From: Ruminococcaceae bacterium UBA2857
GTDB taxonomy: Bacteria; Bacillota; Clostridia; Oscillospirales; Acutalibacteraceae
DNA length: 64,000 nt
NCBI GenBank assembly: GCA_002350705.1
Contig: DEFH01000052.1
Location: 7,531 to 71,530, forward strand
Direction: 5' to 3'
Both the position numbers and the translations under genes were made by a program. The notes under the pieces were generated by a model. That model was not told where the DNA came from. It ran no database searches and saw nothing but the letters and a program-made list of their open reading frames with translations. Positions 35,058 through 43,779 of the stretch are shown here, one piece after another; the first letter of the stretch is position 1, and each line of letters begins with the position of its first letter.

Positions 35058-35924
35058 TTATGAAAAGTTTTTGACAGTAACAGAAGTATAGTCGATCATG
35101 GATTCGTCGGTATAAATAAAAAATTCAACGGTGCGAAGCAAATCTTTTTTATAGCGGAGTGTCACATATTTTTCGCTGATGTGTTCCGATTCCGGCTCGC
35201 CATACTGTTCTTTGACGGCTTCGGGAGTCACAGATTCATCAAATACAAATTCTCCCGGCAGTACGACATCAATTTCATCACCAAGTTTGATTTCAACAGA
35301 ACCGATTTTACAGTCGGAATAGTTCTGTACTTTGTCGGTAGGATTCCAGAGTTGTGCCTTGATGCTGTCCCCTTCTTCATTTTTGGGATTCACACCGAGC
35401 GTATACTTTTTAGGCTCCAGTTCCCCGTCCCTGTCAAAGTAATAGCCAAGCTGTGCCAGTTCGTCATAGTCAAACGGCAGCTGATAGTCAATATCATTCA
35501 GTCTGATTTTGAAACTGAAAATATCATCCTCTTTTTTGCTTTCTTCATCGGAATTTTCTTTTTCAGAGTCCTCGGCTTTGGAGTCTGTATCCTCGGATTC
35601 TTCCTCTCCCGACTTTTCTTCTTTGGATTCTGTGTCCTCGGATTCTTCCTCTCCCGATTTTTCTTCTTTGGATTCTGTGTCCTCGGATTTTTCCTCTTTG
35701 GAATTTCCTTCTTTGGAGTCTGTGTTCTCAGATTCTTCCTCTTTGGAATTTTCCTTTTCGGATTCTTCGGCTTTTGATTTTTCCTCTTTGGATTCCTGAA
35801 GAACAGAACTTTCTATGCCGGATTCAGGCGTCTGTGATATCGCTGTGGGTTGATTGGTATCTGTACAGCCTGCCATTGCTGCGGCAGACAATGAAAGCAG
35901 GATTACTGTCAATAGCTTCTTCAT
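35058..35924 (-). CDS. Lipoprotein with SKEE-type acidic repeat stalk
   Basis: 288 residues. Lipoprotein signal with lipobox AMAGC (Cys 20). Residues about 40-135 are a low-complexity stalk of Ser, Lys, Glu and Asp with 15-residue units ESKEEKSGEEESEDT. The C-terminal about 150 residues form a globular domain (FKIRLNDIDYQLPFDYDELAQLG, GEFVFDESVTPEAVKEQYGEP) that I cannot assign. It looks like a surface lipoprotein held away from the membrane by the stalk. The stalk DNA is tandemly repeated and could vary in length by slippage. Confidence 0.85.
   Translation of the reverse strand: MKKLLTVILLSLSAAAMAGCTDTNQPTAISQTPESGIESSVLQESKEEKSKAEESEKENSKEEESENTDSKEGNSKEEKSEDTESKEEKSGEEESEDTESKEEKSGEEESEDTDSKAEDSEKENSDEESKKEDDIFSFKIRLNDIDYQLPFDYDELAQLGYYFDRDGELEPKKYTLGVNPKNEEGDSIKAQLWNPTDKVQNYSDCKIGSVEIKLGDEIDVVLPGEFVFDESVTPEAVKEQYGEPESEHISEKYVTLRYKKDLLRTVEFFIYTDESMIDYTSVTVKNFS
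35587..35676 (-). repeat. 45-bp tandem repeat inside the lipoprotein gene
   Basis: Two nearly identical 45-bp units (35587-35631 and 35632-35676) encode the 15-residue stalk repeat, followed by a partial, degenerate third unit. The differences are single bases (gtat/gtgt; gactt/gattt). Confidence 0.85.
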
Positions 35925-35966
35925 AATTTATCATTCCCCGATTTTTATTTTGGAATACCATTCTTA

Positions 35967-35996
35967 ATTTTAAACTATTTCCCTACCATAAGTCAA
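35967..35996 (-). promoter_or_regulatory. Promoter for the repeat lipoprotein
   Basis: TTGACT (35996-35991), 18 bp, TAAAAT (35972-35967) on the minus strand. Confidence 0.65.
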
Positions 35997-36062
35997 TATC
36001 TTTCCAAAAATTTAATGCTGTCTCATAAACAAAATCATGGAATCACCGTAATTTTTAGGCAA

Positions 36063-39000
36063 TTACTCCACAAATGCCACATTTTTTTCGCCAAGACGCT
36101 TTTTTAATTCCCCGAGCATGACATCATTCACCGATACCCATTGTGAAAACGGTGCTTTATACATCCGTTTCGTATCTGTAAAGCAGATATACAGCGGCAT
36201 ATTTCCGTCAAAAATATCTGTAATCTGCATCGCTCTGCGATATTCTGTACAGTCATCATTGGGTACTCTCAGATACAATCCCTTGTTCATCGTTTTTTTA
36301 GGCTTTTCGGGAGACGCCGAAAGATTTTTCGGAGCCGTCTGCACAGCATTGCAAATTAATTTTCTTTCGTCTTCTCTGGCACTGACAGAAGCGGAAATTC
36401 GCAGGATATTGCCTTCTTGTATCAAATGTCCCAGCTTTTCAAACACGTTCGGAAATACAATCATTTCCACAGAACCGTATTTATCCTCTACCGTTACAAA
36501 TGCCATCCGCTGATTATTTTTAGTCGTTTTAACGCTGACCTTTTCCAGCAGTCCGAATACATCCACCTTTGCACCGTCACTGTAACGGCTGTCCTCTAAA
36601 TCGGCAATATGATTGAGAGTATCCGCATGAGCCGCTCTGACGGCACTGTCATATTCTGCCAAAGGGTGTCCCGAAAAATACATTCCTGCGGTTTCCTTTT
36701 CCATTTCCAGAAGCTCCAATGACGAAAACTCATTCAGTTTCGGAAGTACAGGTTCTTTTTTCACTCCATCTCCCATTGCTCCGAACAAATCCAGTTGTCC
36801 GTCAATAGCTCTTTCCCTGTCGGCACCAATCATATCAAGAAATCGCTTTGATGATTCCAGCATTTGCCGCCTGTTTGCTCCCAGACCGTCCAATGCTCCG
36901 CTTTTGATAAAATTTTCCAATGCCCTGACATTCATTTCCCGACAGTATGCCCTGTCACAGAAATCATAAAAAGATGTATACTTTTCTTTTTGCCGTTCAC
37001 GGATAATGGTTTCAATGAGTCCCCTGCCGATATTCTTGACGGCTTTCAAGCCAAAGCGGATATTACTGTCCTGCACGGTAAACCCGACATCACTTTCATT
37101 GACATTCGGAGGAAGCACCTGTATATTTTTCGCTGTGCACTCGTCCACATAGACCGCAATTTTGCCTCTGTCACCCAAGACGCTTGTCAGCAGTGCCGCC
37201 ATGTACTCACACGGATAATAGCATTTCATATAGGCGGTCTGATACGACAGCACGGCATAACAGGCGGCATGGGATTTATTGAACGCATACGAGGCAAAGC
37301 TTTCCATTTCCGCAAAAATCTCTTCTGCGACAGACTCCGGCACACCACGTTTCATACAGCCGTCAACTTCCCCGTCAATGCCATAGATAAAGACCTTGCG
37401 TTCTTCTTCCATGACAGATTTTTTCTTTTTGGACATGGCTCTCCTGACAATATCCGCCCGTCCCAGAGAATATCCTGCAAGTGAACGGAATATCTGCATA
37501 ACTTGTTCCTGATAGACAATACATCCGTAAGTGACCTTTAAAATCGGTTCCAGCAAAGGGTGCTTGTAAGTGATTTTTTCGGGATGGTGACGGTTTTCAA
37601 TATATCTGCCTATGGAATCCATAGGGCCCGGGCGGTACAAAGAAATCACGGCAATAATATCTTCGATATTTTCAGGCTTGAGTTTCAGAAGGGTATCTTT
37701 CATGCCTGCCGATTCAAACTGGAATACACCTTCCGTATCGGCATTCGCATAAAGCTCAAACACTTTTTTATCATTATCGGGAATCTTGTCCACGGAAAAG
37801 TCAGGCTGTTTCCGACGAACAAGCTTTTGTGCATCATTTAGCACCGTCAGGTTTCGCAGTGCCAGAAAATCCATTTTCAATAATCCCAGTTCATCCAGTG
37901 TTGTCATATCAAACTGTGTGACAATCACATCATCATTTTTGGCAAGCGGCACATAATCACTGACAGGTTTATCTGTAATCACAACACCTGCCGCATGAGT
38001 GGTCGTATGACGGGGCGTGCCCTCCAATGGAATCGCTGTATCAATCAGTTCTTTGACCTGTCCGTTACTGTTATACAGGGATTGTAATTCCCCCGACACC
38101 TGCAAAGCCTTGGGAATGGTCATTCCCAAATCGGACGGAATCAACTTTGCCACCCTGTCACACAACGCATACGGCAATCCCAATGCCCTGCCGACATCAC
38201 GCACCGCACCTTTTGCCGCCATTGTTCCGAATGCCGCAATCTGTGCCACTCTGTCCGAACCGTATTTGTCAATGACATAATCAATGACTTCCTGCCGCCT
38301 GTCCTTGCAGAAATCCACGTCAAAGTCAGGCATACTGACTCTTTCGGGATTCAGAAATCTCTCAAACAGCAAATCATATCTGATAGGATCCAAGCCCGTA
38401 ATATTCATGCAGTAAGCCGCCAGACTGCCCGCACCCGAACCTCTGCCGATTCCTACGGGAATCCCCTTGGATTTGGCATAGTTCACATAATCCGCCACGA
38501 TCAGATAATAGTCCACATAGCCCATTTTGGCAACGGTGGCAATTTCATATTCCAGACGGTCAATCAAAGTTTGTTCGGGATTTTCCCCGTAATGTTGTTG
38601 CAGACCTTTATAGCACTCTTCACGGAAGTATTCAAGATGGTCTTTGTTGTCGGGAACATCAAATCTCGGCAATTTCAATTTTCCAAACTCTATTTCGACA
38701 TTGCATCTGTCTGCAATTTTCTGAGTATTCTCGACAGCCTCTTTCGGAAAAAGCGAAAGCATTTCTTCTTCGCTTTTGAGATAGAATTCGTCTGTCGGAA
38801 ATCCCAGCGGTATTTTATCCTGTATCGTGTGAGCCGTCTGTATACACAAAAGAACATGATGCAGGCGGCTGTCCTCTTTGTTGATATAGTGACAGTCATT
38901 CGTGGCAACAAGAGGCACTCCACACTCCTCCGAAAGCTTGATCAGATAGGGGGTAATGCGTTCTTCCTCGTCAATGCCGTGATTCTGCAATTCAAGAAAG

Positions 39001-39509
39001 AAATTGTTTGCCCCGAAAATCTCCCGATACCGCAAAGCAATTTTTTTGGCCTCGTCATAGTTGTTCCGCACCAATGCTCTCGGCACTTCCCCCGCAAGGC
39101 AGGCTGACAGGGCAATCAATCCCTCATGATATTTTTCCAGCATTTCCATATCGACTCTGGGCTTATAGTAAAGACCTTCCGTCCATGCAAGGGAGTCAAG
39201 CTTCATTAAATTCCGATAGCCTGTTTCATTCTCACACAGCAAGACAAGATGTCTGTTTTCCCTGTCAAGTTCGGCAATTTTGTCCGTATGCTTTCGGGGC
39301 GACACATACACCTCACAGCCGATAATGGGTTTAATGCCCTCTTTCCGGCAAGCCTTATAAAAATGAATCGCACCGTACATGACACCGTGATCGGTAATGG
39401 CAACGGCATTTTGTCCCAATTCCTTGACACGTTTTACCAGATCATTGATTCTGCACGCACCGTCAAGCAAACTATATTCCGTATGCAAATGCAAATGTGC
39501 AAATGACAT
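36063..39509 (-). CDS. dnaE: DNA polymerase III alpha subunit (DnaE type)
   Basis: 1148 residues, usual for DnaE1/DnaE3-class replicative polymerases. The order is a PHP domain (SFAHLHLHTEYSLLDG, ITDHGVMYG), the polymerase palm with the catalytic pair in MPDFDVDFC (about residue 395), GIGRGSGAGSLAAY, the fingers, tandem HhH (about 830-900), and an OB-fold near 960-1040 (VDVFGLLEKV). The PHP metal-binding His/Asp set looks intact. It lies 19 bp after the methyltransferase gene with GAGGTGAG before its ATG. Confidence 0.97.
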   Translation of the reverse strand: MSFAHLHLHTEYSLLDGACRINDLVKRVKELGQNAVAITDHGVMYGAIHFYKACRKEGIKPIIGCEVYVSPRKHTDKIAELDRENRHLVLLCENETGYRNLMKLDSLAWTEGLYYKPRVDMEMLEKYHEGLIALSACLAGEVPRALVRNNYDEAKKIALRYREIFGANNFFLELQNHGIDEEERITPYLIKLSEECGVPLVATNDCHYINKEDSRLHHVLLCIQTAHTIQDKIPLGFPTDEFYLKSEEEMLSLFPKEAVENTQKIADRCNVEIEFGKLKLPRFDVPDNKDHLEYFREECYKGLQQHYGENPEQTLIDRLEYEIATVAKMGYVDYYLIVADYVNYAKSKGIPVGIGRGSGAGSLAAYCMNITGLDPIRYDLLFERFLNPERVSMPDFDVDFCKDRRQEVIDYVIDKYGSDRVAQIAAFGTMAAKGAVRDVGRALGLPYALCDRVAKLIPSDLGMTIPKALQVSGELQSLYNSNGQVKELIDTAIPLEGTPRHTTTHAAGVVITDKPVSDYVPLAKNDDVIVTQFDMTTLDELGLLKMDFLALRNLTVLNDAQKLVRRKQPDFSVDKIPDNDKKVFELYANADTEGVFQFESAGMKDTLLKLKPENIEDIIAVISLYRPGPMDSIGRYIENRHHPEKITYKHPLLEPILKVTYGCIVYQEQVMQIFRSLAGYSLGRADIVRRAMSKKKKSVMEEERKVFIYGIDGEVDGCMKRGVPESVAEEIFAEMESFASYAFNKSHAACYAVLSYQTAYMKCYYPCEYMAALLTSVLGDRGKIAVYVDECTAKNIQVLPPNVNESDVGFTVQDSNIRFGLKAVKNIGRGLIETIIRERQKEKYTSFYDFCDRAYCREMNVRALENFIKSGALDGLGANRRQMLESSKRFLDMIGADRERAIDGQLDLFGAMGDGVKKEPVLPKLNEFSSLELLEMEKETAGMYFSGHPLAEYDSAVRAAHADTLNHIADLEDSRYSDGAKVDVFGLLEKVSVKTTKNNQRMAFVTVEDKYGSVEMIVFPNVFEKLGHLIQEGNILRISASVSAREDERKLICNAVQTAPKNLSASPEKPKKTMNKGLYLRVPNDDCTEYRRAMQITDIFDGNMPLYICFTDTKRMYKAPFSQWVSVNDVMLGELKKRLGEKNVAFVE

Positions 39510-39528
39510 GAATTCTCACCTCACACAT

Positions 39529-40647
39529 TTATCTGAAATACATATGCAGCTGACATTTTATCATGCCGTTATAAAGTTTTCTGCGTTTGTCGGACTTTCT
39601 GCCGAAGTATTTTTCAAAATTATCGTCAGGGGTGATAATACTGTAACTCCAGCCGTCTTTTCTGACAAATTTTTCGCCCATGATTTTGTAGATTTCTCTT
39701 GCCTGCTCCATGTCAAGCAGTCTTTCTCCATAGGGCGGATTGCATATCACGGCAGCTTTTTCAAAATCTTCACGGAAATCTTTTATATTCCTCTTCTGTA
39801 CAATGATACGCTTTTCAACACCTGCTTTACGGGCATTTTCGAGTGTCAATGCAACCGCATTTTCATCTATGTCATAGCCGTATGCCATGAAATCACAATC
39901 CAATTTGATGTTATCCTGTGCAGACTGTCTTTCCTCTCTCCATGCACCCGCAGGGACAACACCCCATTTTTCCGCCGAAAAGCTCCTGCACAGTCCCGGT
40001 GCAATATTCAGGGCTTTCAGTGCCGACTCAATCAGAATCGTTCCCGAACCGCAGAAAGGATCTATCACCGTGCTGTAATGTCTGATATGCGAAGCGTCAG
40101 CCATCGCACAGGCAAGTGTTTCTTTAATAGGAGCTATCGTAGAATTCCGACGGTATCCTCTTTTGTGCAAGCCTGCTCCCGATGTGTCCAGCATGATACT
40201 GCATTTGTCTTTCATGATAAGAAACTGTATCTGATGCAGAGAACCGCTTTCTTCGAGCCATGAGGTATGATATTTTGCTCCGAGTCTTTTGGCGGCGGCT
40301 TTCTTAATGATTTTCTGACAGTCGGGCAGGCTTGCCAGTTTGGAACCGACGCTGTGTCCTTTAACAGGGAAAGCGTCTTTTTCTCCGATCCATTCCTCCC
40401 ATGCAATTCTGCTCACGCCCTCGAACAAATCCTCAAAGCTGTAGGCAGGAAACTCTCCCAGTAAAATTTGTATTCTTTCGGCATAGCGTGAACAAAGATT
40501 CGCTTTTGCAAGGGTATGAAAATCTCCTTCAAAAAGTACTCTTCCGTTTTCCGCCTGTACATTCTCAATGCCAAGTCTTTTCAGTTCGTCTGCACAAATG
40601 CCCTCTATCCCCAACAGACACGGTGCACAAAATTTCATTTTCTCCAT
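39529..40647 (-). CDS. THUMP-domain RNA methyltransferase (RlmL/YpsC-like)
   Basis: 372 residues. An N-terminal THUMP domain (about 1-160) precedes a class I Rossmann methyltransferase with VIDPFCGSGTILIESA (SAM loop) and VICNPPYGERL (NPPY, typical of N2-guanine or N6-adenine methylation). It is probably a 23S rRNA m2G2445-type enzyme by analogy with the RlmL N-terminal half and YpsC; the exact target is not established. It leads the transcript with dnaE. Confidence 0.92.
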   Translation of the reverse strand: MEKMKFCAPCLLGIEGICADELKRLGIENVQAENGRVLFEGDFHTLAKANLCSRYAERIQILLGEFPAYSFEDLFEGVSRIAWEEWIGEKDAFPVKGHSVGSKLASLPDCQKIIKKAAAKRLGAKYHTSWLEESGSLHQIQFLIMKDKCSIMLDTSGAGLHKRGYRRNSTIAPIKETLACAMADASHIRHYSTVIDPFCGSGTILIESALKALNIAPGLCRSFSAEKWGVVPAGAWREERQSAQDNIKLDCDFMAYGYDIDENAVALTLENARKAGVEKRIIVQKRNIKDFREDFEKAAVICNPPYGERLLDMEQAREIYKIMGEKFVRKDGWSYSIITPDDNFEKYFGRKSDKRRKLYNGMIKCQLHMYFR

Positions 40648-40679
40648 AACATTTGCCCCATTTCATTTTTAGTAAATCT

Positions 40680-40708
40680 ATTTTATCCCATCACACATGA
40701 AAAATCAA
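40680..40708 (-). promoter_or_regulatory. Promoter for the methyltransferase-dnaE unit
   Basis: TTGATT (40708-40703), 17 bp, TAAAAT (40685-40680) on the minus strand. Confidence 0.78.
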
Positions 40709-40771
40709 TCTGTATTTTGAAATACAGCAGTTTGTACATAAAAATAAAAAATGATTTTCAGAATAAGTACC

Positions 40772-40800
40772 TTGCAATCAGCTTAAAATAATGTTATAAT
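40772..40800 (+). promoter_or_regulatory. SigA-type promoter of the hydrogenase-maturation operon
   Basis: TTGCAA (40772-40777), 17 bp, TATAAT (40795-40800). Divergent from the dnaE-unit promoter about 65 bp away. Confidence 0.87.
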
Positions 40801-40806
40801 CTTTTT

Positions 40807-40913
40807 GCGGTTGAGCATAAAAGTTGCGTACTGTATGCAAAGCTTTATCAAAAACTTATCTGACACAAAAGATTTTTTCTGATGTGAAAGGCTGTATTTT
40901 TCATGGAATCACT
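40807..40913 (+). promoter_or_regulatory. Structured 5' leader of the hyd operon, possible cis-regulator
   Basis: About 107 nt between the transcription start and the terminator at 40914. It includes a TTGCGTA-ctg-TATGCAA hairpin (40824-40840) and a CACA...TGTG pairing around 40863-40886. No known riboswitch class is recognised. Its place ahead of an intrinsic terminator suggests attenuation control of the four genes. Confidence 0.5.
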
Positions 40914-40947
40914 GCACCCTTTTATGATCGGAAGGGTGCTTTTTTTG
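40914..40947 (+). terminator. Intrinsic terminator inside the hyd leader (attenuator)
   Basis: GCACCCTT / AAGGGTGC stem with a ten-base loop, followed by eight T residues, only 20 bp upstream of the first gene's start and downstream of its promoter. Confidence 0.85.
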
Positions 40948-40967
40948 TTTGCCGAAAGGAGAGGATT

Positions 40968-41213
40968 ATGGAAAACAGAGTTTCTATTATAGGTATCATC
41001 GTGGAAAATACCGGTTCCGTTGACAGGCTGAATGATATTCTGCACGATTACGGCAGTTATATTATCGGAAGAATGGGACTGCCGTACAAAGCAAAAAATA
41101 TGAATGTCATCAGCATTGTGCTTGATGCCCCGATGGATGTGATAAACCGGCTTTCGGGAAAAATCGGTATGCTTGACGGCATCACATCAAAGGTGGTGTG
41201 TTCCAAAAAATGA
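40968..41213 (+). CDS. TM1266-type iron-only hydrogenase system regulator
   Basis: 81 residues with an ACT-like beta-alpha-beta fold. It begins MENRVSIIGIIVENTGSVDRLN, with LDAPMDVINRLSGKIGMLDGITSKVV at the end, the family pattern of the putative regulator next to hyd genes (structure known from Thermotoga TM1266). AAAGGAGAGG precedes the ATG. Its stop overlaps the hydE start (ATGA). Regulatory action is inferred from family naming; no DNA-binding motif is present. Confidence 0.88.
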   Translation: MENRVSIIGIIVENTGSVDRLNDILHDYGSYIIGRMGLPYKAKNMNVISIVLDAPMDVINRLSGKIGMLDGITSKVVCSKK

Positions 41214-42259
41214 GAGAGCTGATTGACAAACTCTATGAAAATACCGTGCTTTCCAAAGAGGAATACAGGTATCTGATAGAGAATTTTTCTCCCGAAGTGT
41301 CGGAATATCTCTTTGAAAAGGCAAGGGAAATCCGTCACCGTTACTATGGACACGATGTGTATGTCCGGGGACTGATAGAATTCACGAATTACTGCAAAAA
41401 TGACTGCTATTACTGCGGTATCCGCTGTTCCAACAGGAATGCCGAACGTTACAGGCTTTCCAAAGACGACATTTTGTTGTGCTGCCGGGAGGGATATGCT
41501 CTGGGCTTTCGGACATTTGTTTTGCAGGGCGGTGAGGACACCTATTTCACAGATGACAAAATCGTTGACATTATCAGGGCTGTCAAAACAAATTATCCCG
41601 ACTGTGCCGTGACACTCTCCATCGGCGAGAAAGAGCATGACAGTTATCAGGCATTTTTCGATGCAGGAGCCGACAGATATTTATTACGGCATGAAACGGC
41701 AAATAATAATCATTATGCGAAACTTCACCCCGAAAAGCTGTCGCCTGTTCACAGAAAAAACTGTTTGTATGACCTCAAGAAAATTGGCTATCAGGTAGGC
41801 TGCGGCTTTATGGTAGGCTCACCTTATCAGACAAGCGAACATCTGGCGGAAGATATGCTGTTTCTCAAAGCGTTGCAGCCGCACATGGTCGGTATCGGTC
41901 CTTTTATCGCACAGCATGACACGCCTTTTAAGAATATGTCAAACGGTACGCTGGCACTGACACTGTTCATGCTTGGTCTGATACGTCTGACACTGCCGTA
42001 TGTGCTTTTGCCGTCCACAACCGCTCTGGGCACCATACACCCTCTCGGACGGGAAAAAGGAATTCTGGCAGGAGCAAATGTTGTCATGCCGAATCTGTCG
42101 CCTGTTGCCGTCAGAAAAAAATATATGCTCTACGACAACAAAATCTGTACAGGTGACGAGGCAGCCGAATGTAAAAACTGTCTGCAAGCCCGTATGAAAT
42201 CCATCGGCTACAATGTAGTCACTTCAAGAGGAGACTGCAAAACAATGCACAATGCATAA
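41210..42259 (+). CDS. hydE: [FeFe] hydrogenase H-cluster maturase HydE (radical SAM)
   Basis: 349 residues. The radical-SAM cluster motif is CKNDCYYC (CX3CX2C) around residue 64, in FTNYCKNDCYYCGIR, followed by LQGGED. It acts with HydG and HydF to build the 2Fe subcluster and the azadithiolate bridge. The ATG overlaps the regulator's stop. The final residues MHNA and the stop codon are contributed by the palindromic repeat at 42244. Confidence 0.95.
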   Translation: MRELIDKLYENTVLSKEEYRYLIENFSPEVSEYLFEKAREIRHRYYGHDVYVRGLIEFTNYCKNDCYYCGIRCSNRNAERYRLSKDDILLCCREGYALGFRTFVLQGGEDTYFTDDKIVDIIRAVKTNYPDCAVTLSIGEKEHDSYQAFFDAGADRYLLRHETANNNHYAKLHPEKLSPVHRKNCLYDLKKIGYQVGCGFMVGSPYQTSEHLAEDMLFLKALQPHMVGIGPFIAQHDTPFKNMSNGTLALTLFMLGLIRLTLPYVLLPSTTALGTIHPLGREKGILAGANVVMPNLSPVAVRKKYMLYDNKICTGDEAAECKNCLQARMKSIGYNVVTSRGDCKTMHNA

Positions 42260-42261
42260 TG
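42244..42261. repeat. AT-rich repeat core, copy 3 (3' end of hydE)
   Basis: AATGCACAATGCATAATG, identical to 1511-1528. It supplies the last codons and TAA of hydE. Confidence 0.7.
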
Positions 42262-42307
42262 ATTGGTTTCACATCATTTTTACAATATTGAAAGGAAGTT
42301 TTTTGAA

Positions 42308-43729
42308 ATGAAGTACGATCCGAAATCACCCCACGCAGAAGAATTTATCAATGACGAGGAAATCAAAGCCTGTCTTGAATACGCCGAGAAAAACAAGAGC
42401 AATGTTGAGCTGATCGACAAAATTCTTGAAAAGGCAAGACTGGAAAAAGGTCTTTCACACAAAGAGGCTCTTGTTCTGCTCGACTGTGACATTGAAGAAA
42501 AAAATCAGGAAATCTATGCTCTTGCCGAACAAATCAAACAGCATTACTATGGCAACCGTATTGTCATGTTTGCCCCGCTGTACCTGTCGAATTACTGTGT
42601 GAACGGCTGTCTGTACTGTCCGTATCATCTGAAAAACAAGCACATCGCCCGTAAAAAGCTCACACAGGACGAAATCAGAAAAGAAGTGATCGCCTTACAG
42701 GATATGGGACACAAGCGTCTTGCTCTGGAAGCAGGCGAAGATCCTGTGAACAATCCCATTGAGTATATTCTGGAAAGCATTCACACGATTTACAGCATCA
42801 AGCATAAAAACGGTGCGATCAGACGTGTCAATGTCAATATTGCCGCAACTACTCACGAAAATTACAAGAAACTGAAAGATGCGGGTATCGGTACCTATAT
42901 TCTCTTTCAGGAAACTTATAACAAAGAAAGCTATGAGAGACTTCACCCCACGGGACCAAAACACAATTACTGCTATCACACAGAGGCTATGGACAGGGCT
43001 ATGGAGGCAGGCATTGATGATGTAGGCTGCGGCGTATTGTTCGGATTGGAATTGTACAGATATGAGTTTGTGGGAATCCTCATGCACGCCGAACATCTCG
43101 AAGCACGTTTCGGTGTAGGTCCTCATACAATCAGCGTTCCCAGAGTAAGACGTGCAGACGACATTGATCCCGATGTATTTGATAACGGTATTTCAGACGA
43201 TACTTTTGCGAAAATCGTGGCTTGTATCAGAATTGCCGTTCCGTACACGGGAATGATTGTTTCCACCCGTGAAAGCCAGAAGAGCCGTGAAAGAGTTCTG
43301 CATTTGGGTGTATCTCAGATAAGCGGCGGCTCCAAAACCAGCGTGGGCGGCTATGCCGAGCCTGTCCCTGAAGATGAGGATTCCGCACAGTTTGATGTCA
43401 GTGATACAAGAACACTTGACGAGGTGGTAAAATGGCTGATGGAACTGGGTTATATTCCGAGTTTCTGCACCGCCTGCTACAGAGAGGGCAGAACAGGTGA
43501 CAGATTCATGTCACTCTGCAAGGCAGGACAGATTCAGAACTGCTGTCACCCGAACGCACTGATGACACTCAAAGAGTATTTAGAGGATTATGCGTCCCCT
43601 GCCACCCGTGAGATAGGCGAAAAGCTGATACTTGCGGAACTGAATAATATTCCGAAAGAAAAAGTCCGTGAAATCACCAAACAACACCTCGCTGACATTG
43701 CCAACGGTCAGAGAGATTTCAGATTTTAA
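42308..43729 (+). CDS. hydG: [FeFe] hydrogenase maturase HydG (tyrosine lyase)
   Basis: 473 residues. The N-terminal radical-SAM TIM barrel has CVNGCLYC (CX3CX2C), and the C-terminal domain holds the auxiliary cluster with FCTACYREGRTGDRFM and a later Cys in LCKAG. It cleaves tyrosine to p-cresol and dehydroglycine, giving the CO and CN ligands of the H-cluster. The ATG is preceded by GAAAGGAAG. It lies 48 bp after hydE, with a copy of the dispersed repeat between them. Confidence 0.97.
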   Translation: MKYDPKSPHAEEFINDEEIKACLEYAEKNKSNVELIDKILEKARLEKGLSHKEALVLLDCDIEEKNQEIYALAEQIKQHYYGNRIVMFAPLYLSNYCVNGCLYCPYHLKNKHIARKKLTQDEIRKEVIALQDMGHKRLALEAGEDPVNNPIEYILESIHTIYSIKHKNGAIRRVNVNIAATTHENYKKLKDAGIGTYILFQETYNKESYERLHPTGPKHNYCYHTEAMDRAMEAGIDDVGCGVLFGLELYRYEFVGILMHAEHLEARFGVGPHTISVPRVRRADDIDPDVFDNGISDDTFAKIVACIRIAVPYTGMIVSTRESQKSRERVLHLGVSQISGGSKTSVGGYAEPVPEDEDSAQFDVSDTRTLDEVVKWLMELGYIPSFCTACYREGRTGDRFMSLCKAGQIQNCCHPNALMTLKEYLEDYASPATREIGEKLILAELNNIPKEKVREITKQHLADIANGQRDFRF

Positions 43730-43779
43730 TGCAGCGAAAATTTCGGAGTGAGGAATCAGAATGAAGGGAGAATGTTTTT

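Noticed and set aside
35181..35777. Phe/Leu-rich and Ser-rich open frames opposite the repeat lipoprotein
   Set aside because: They arise from the complement of the acidic tandem repeats; long repetitive shadows are expected there.
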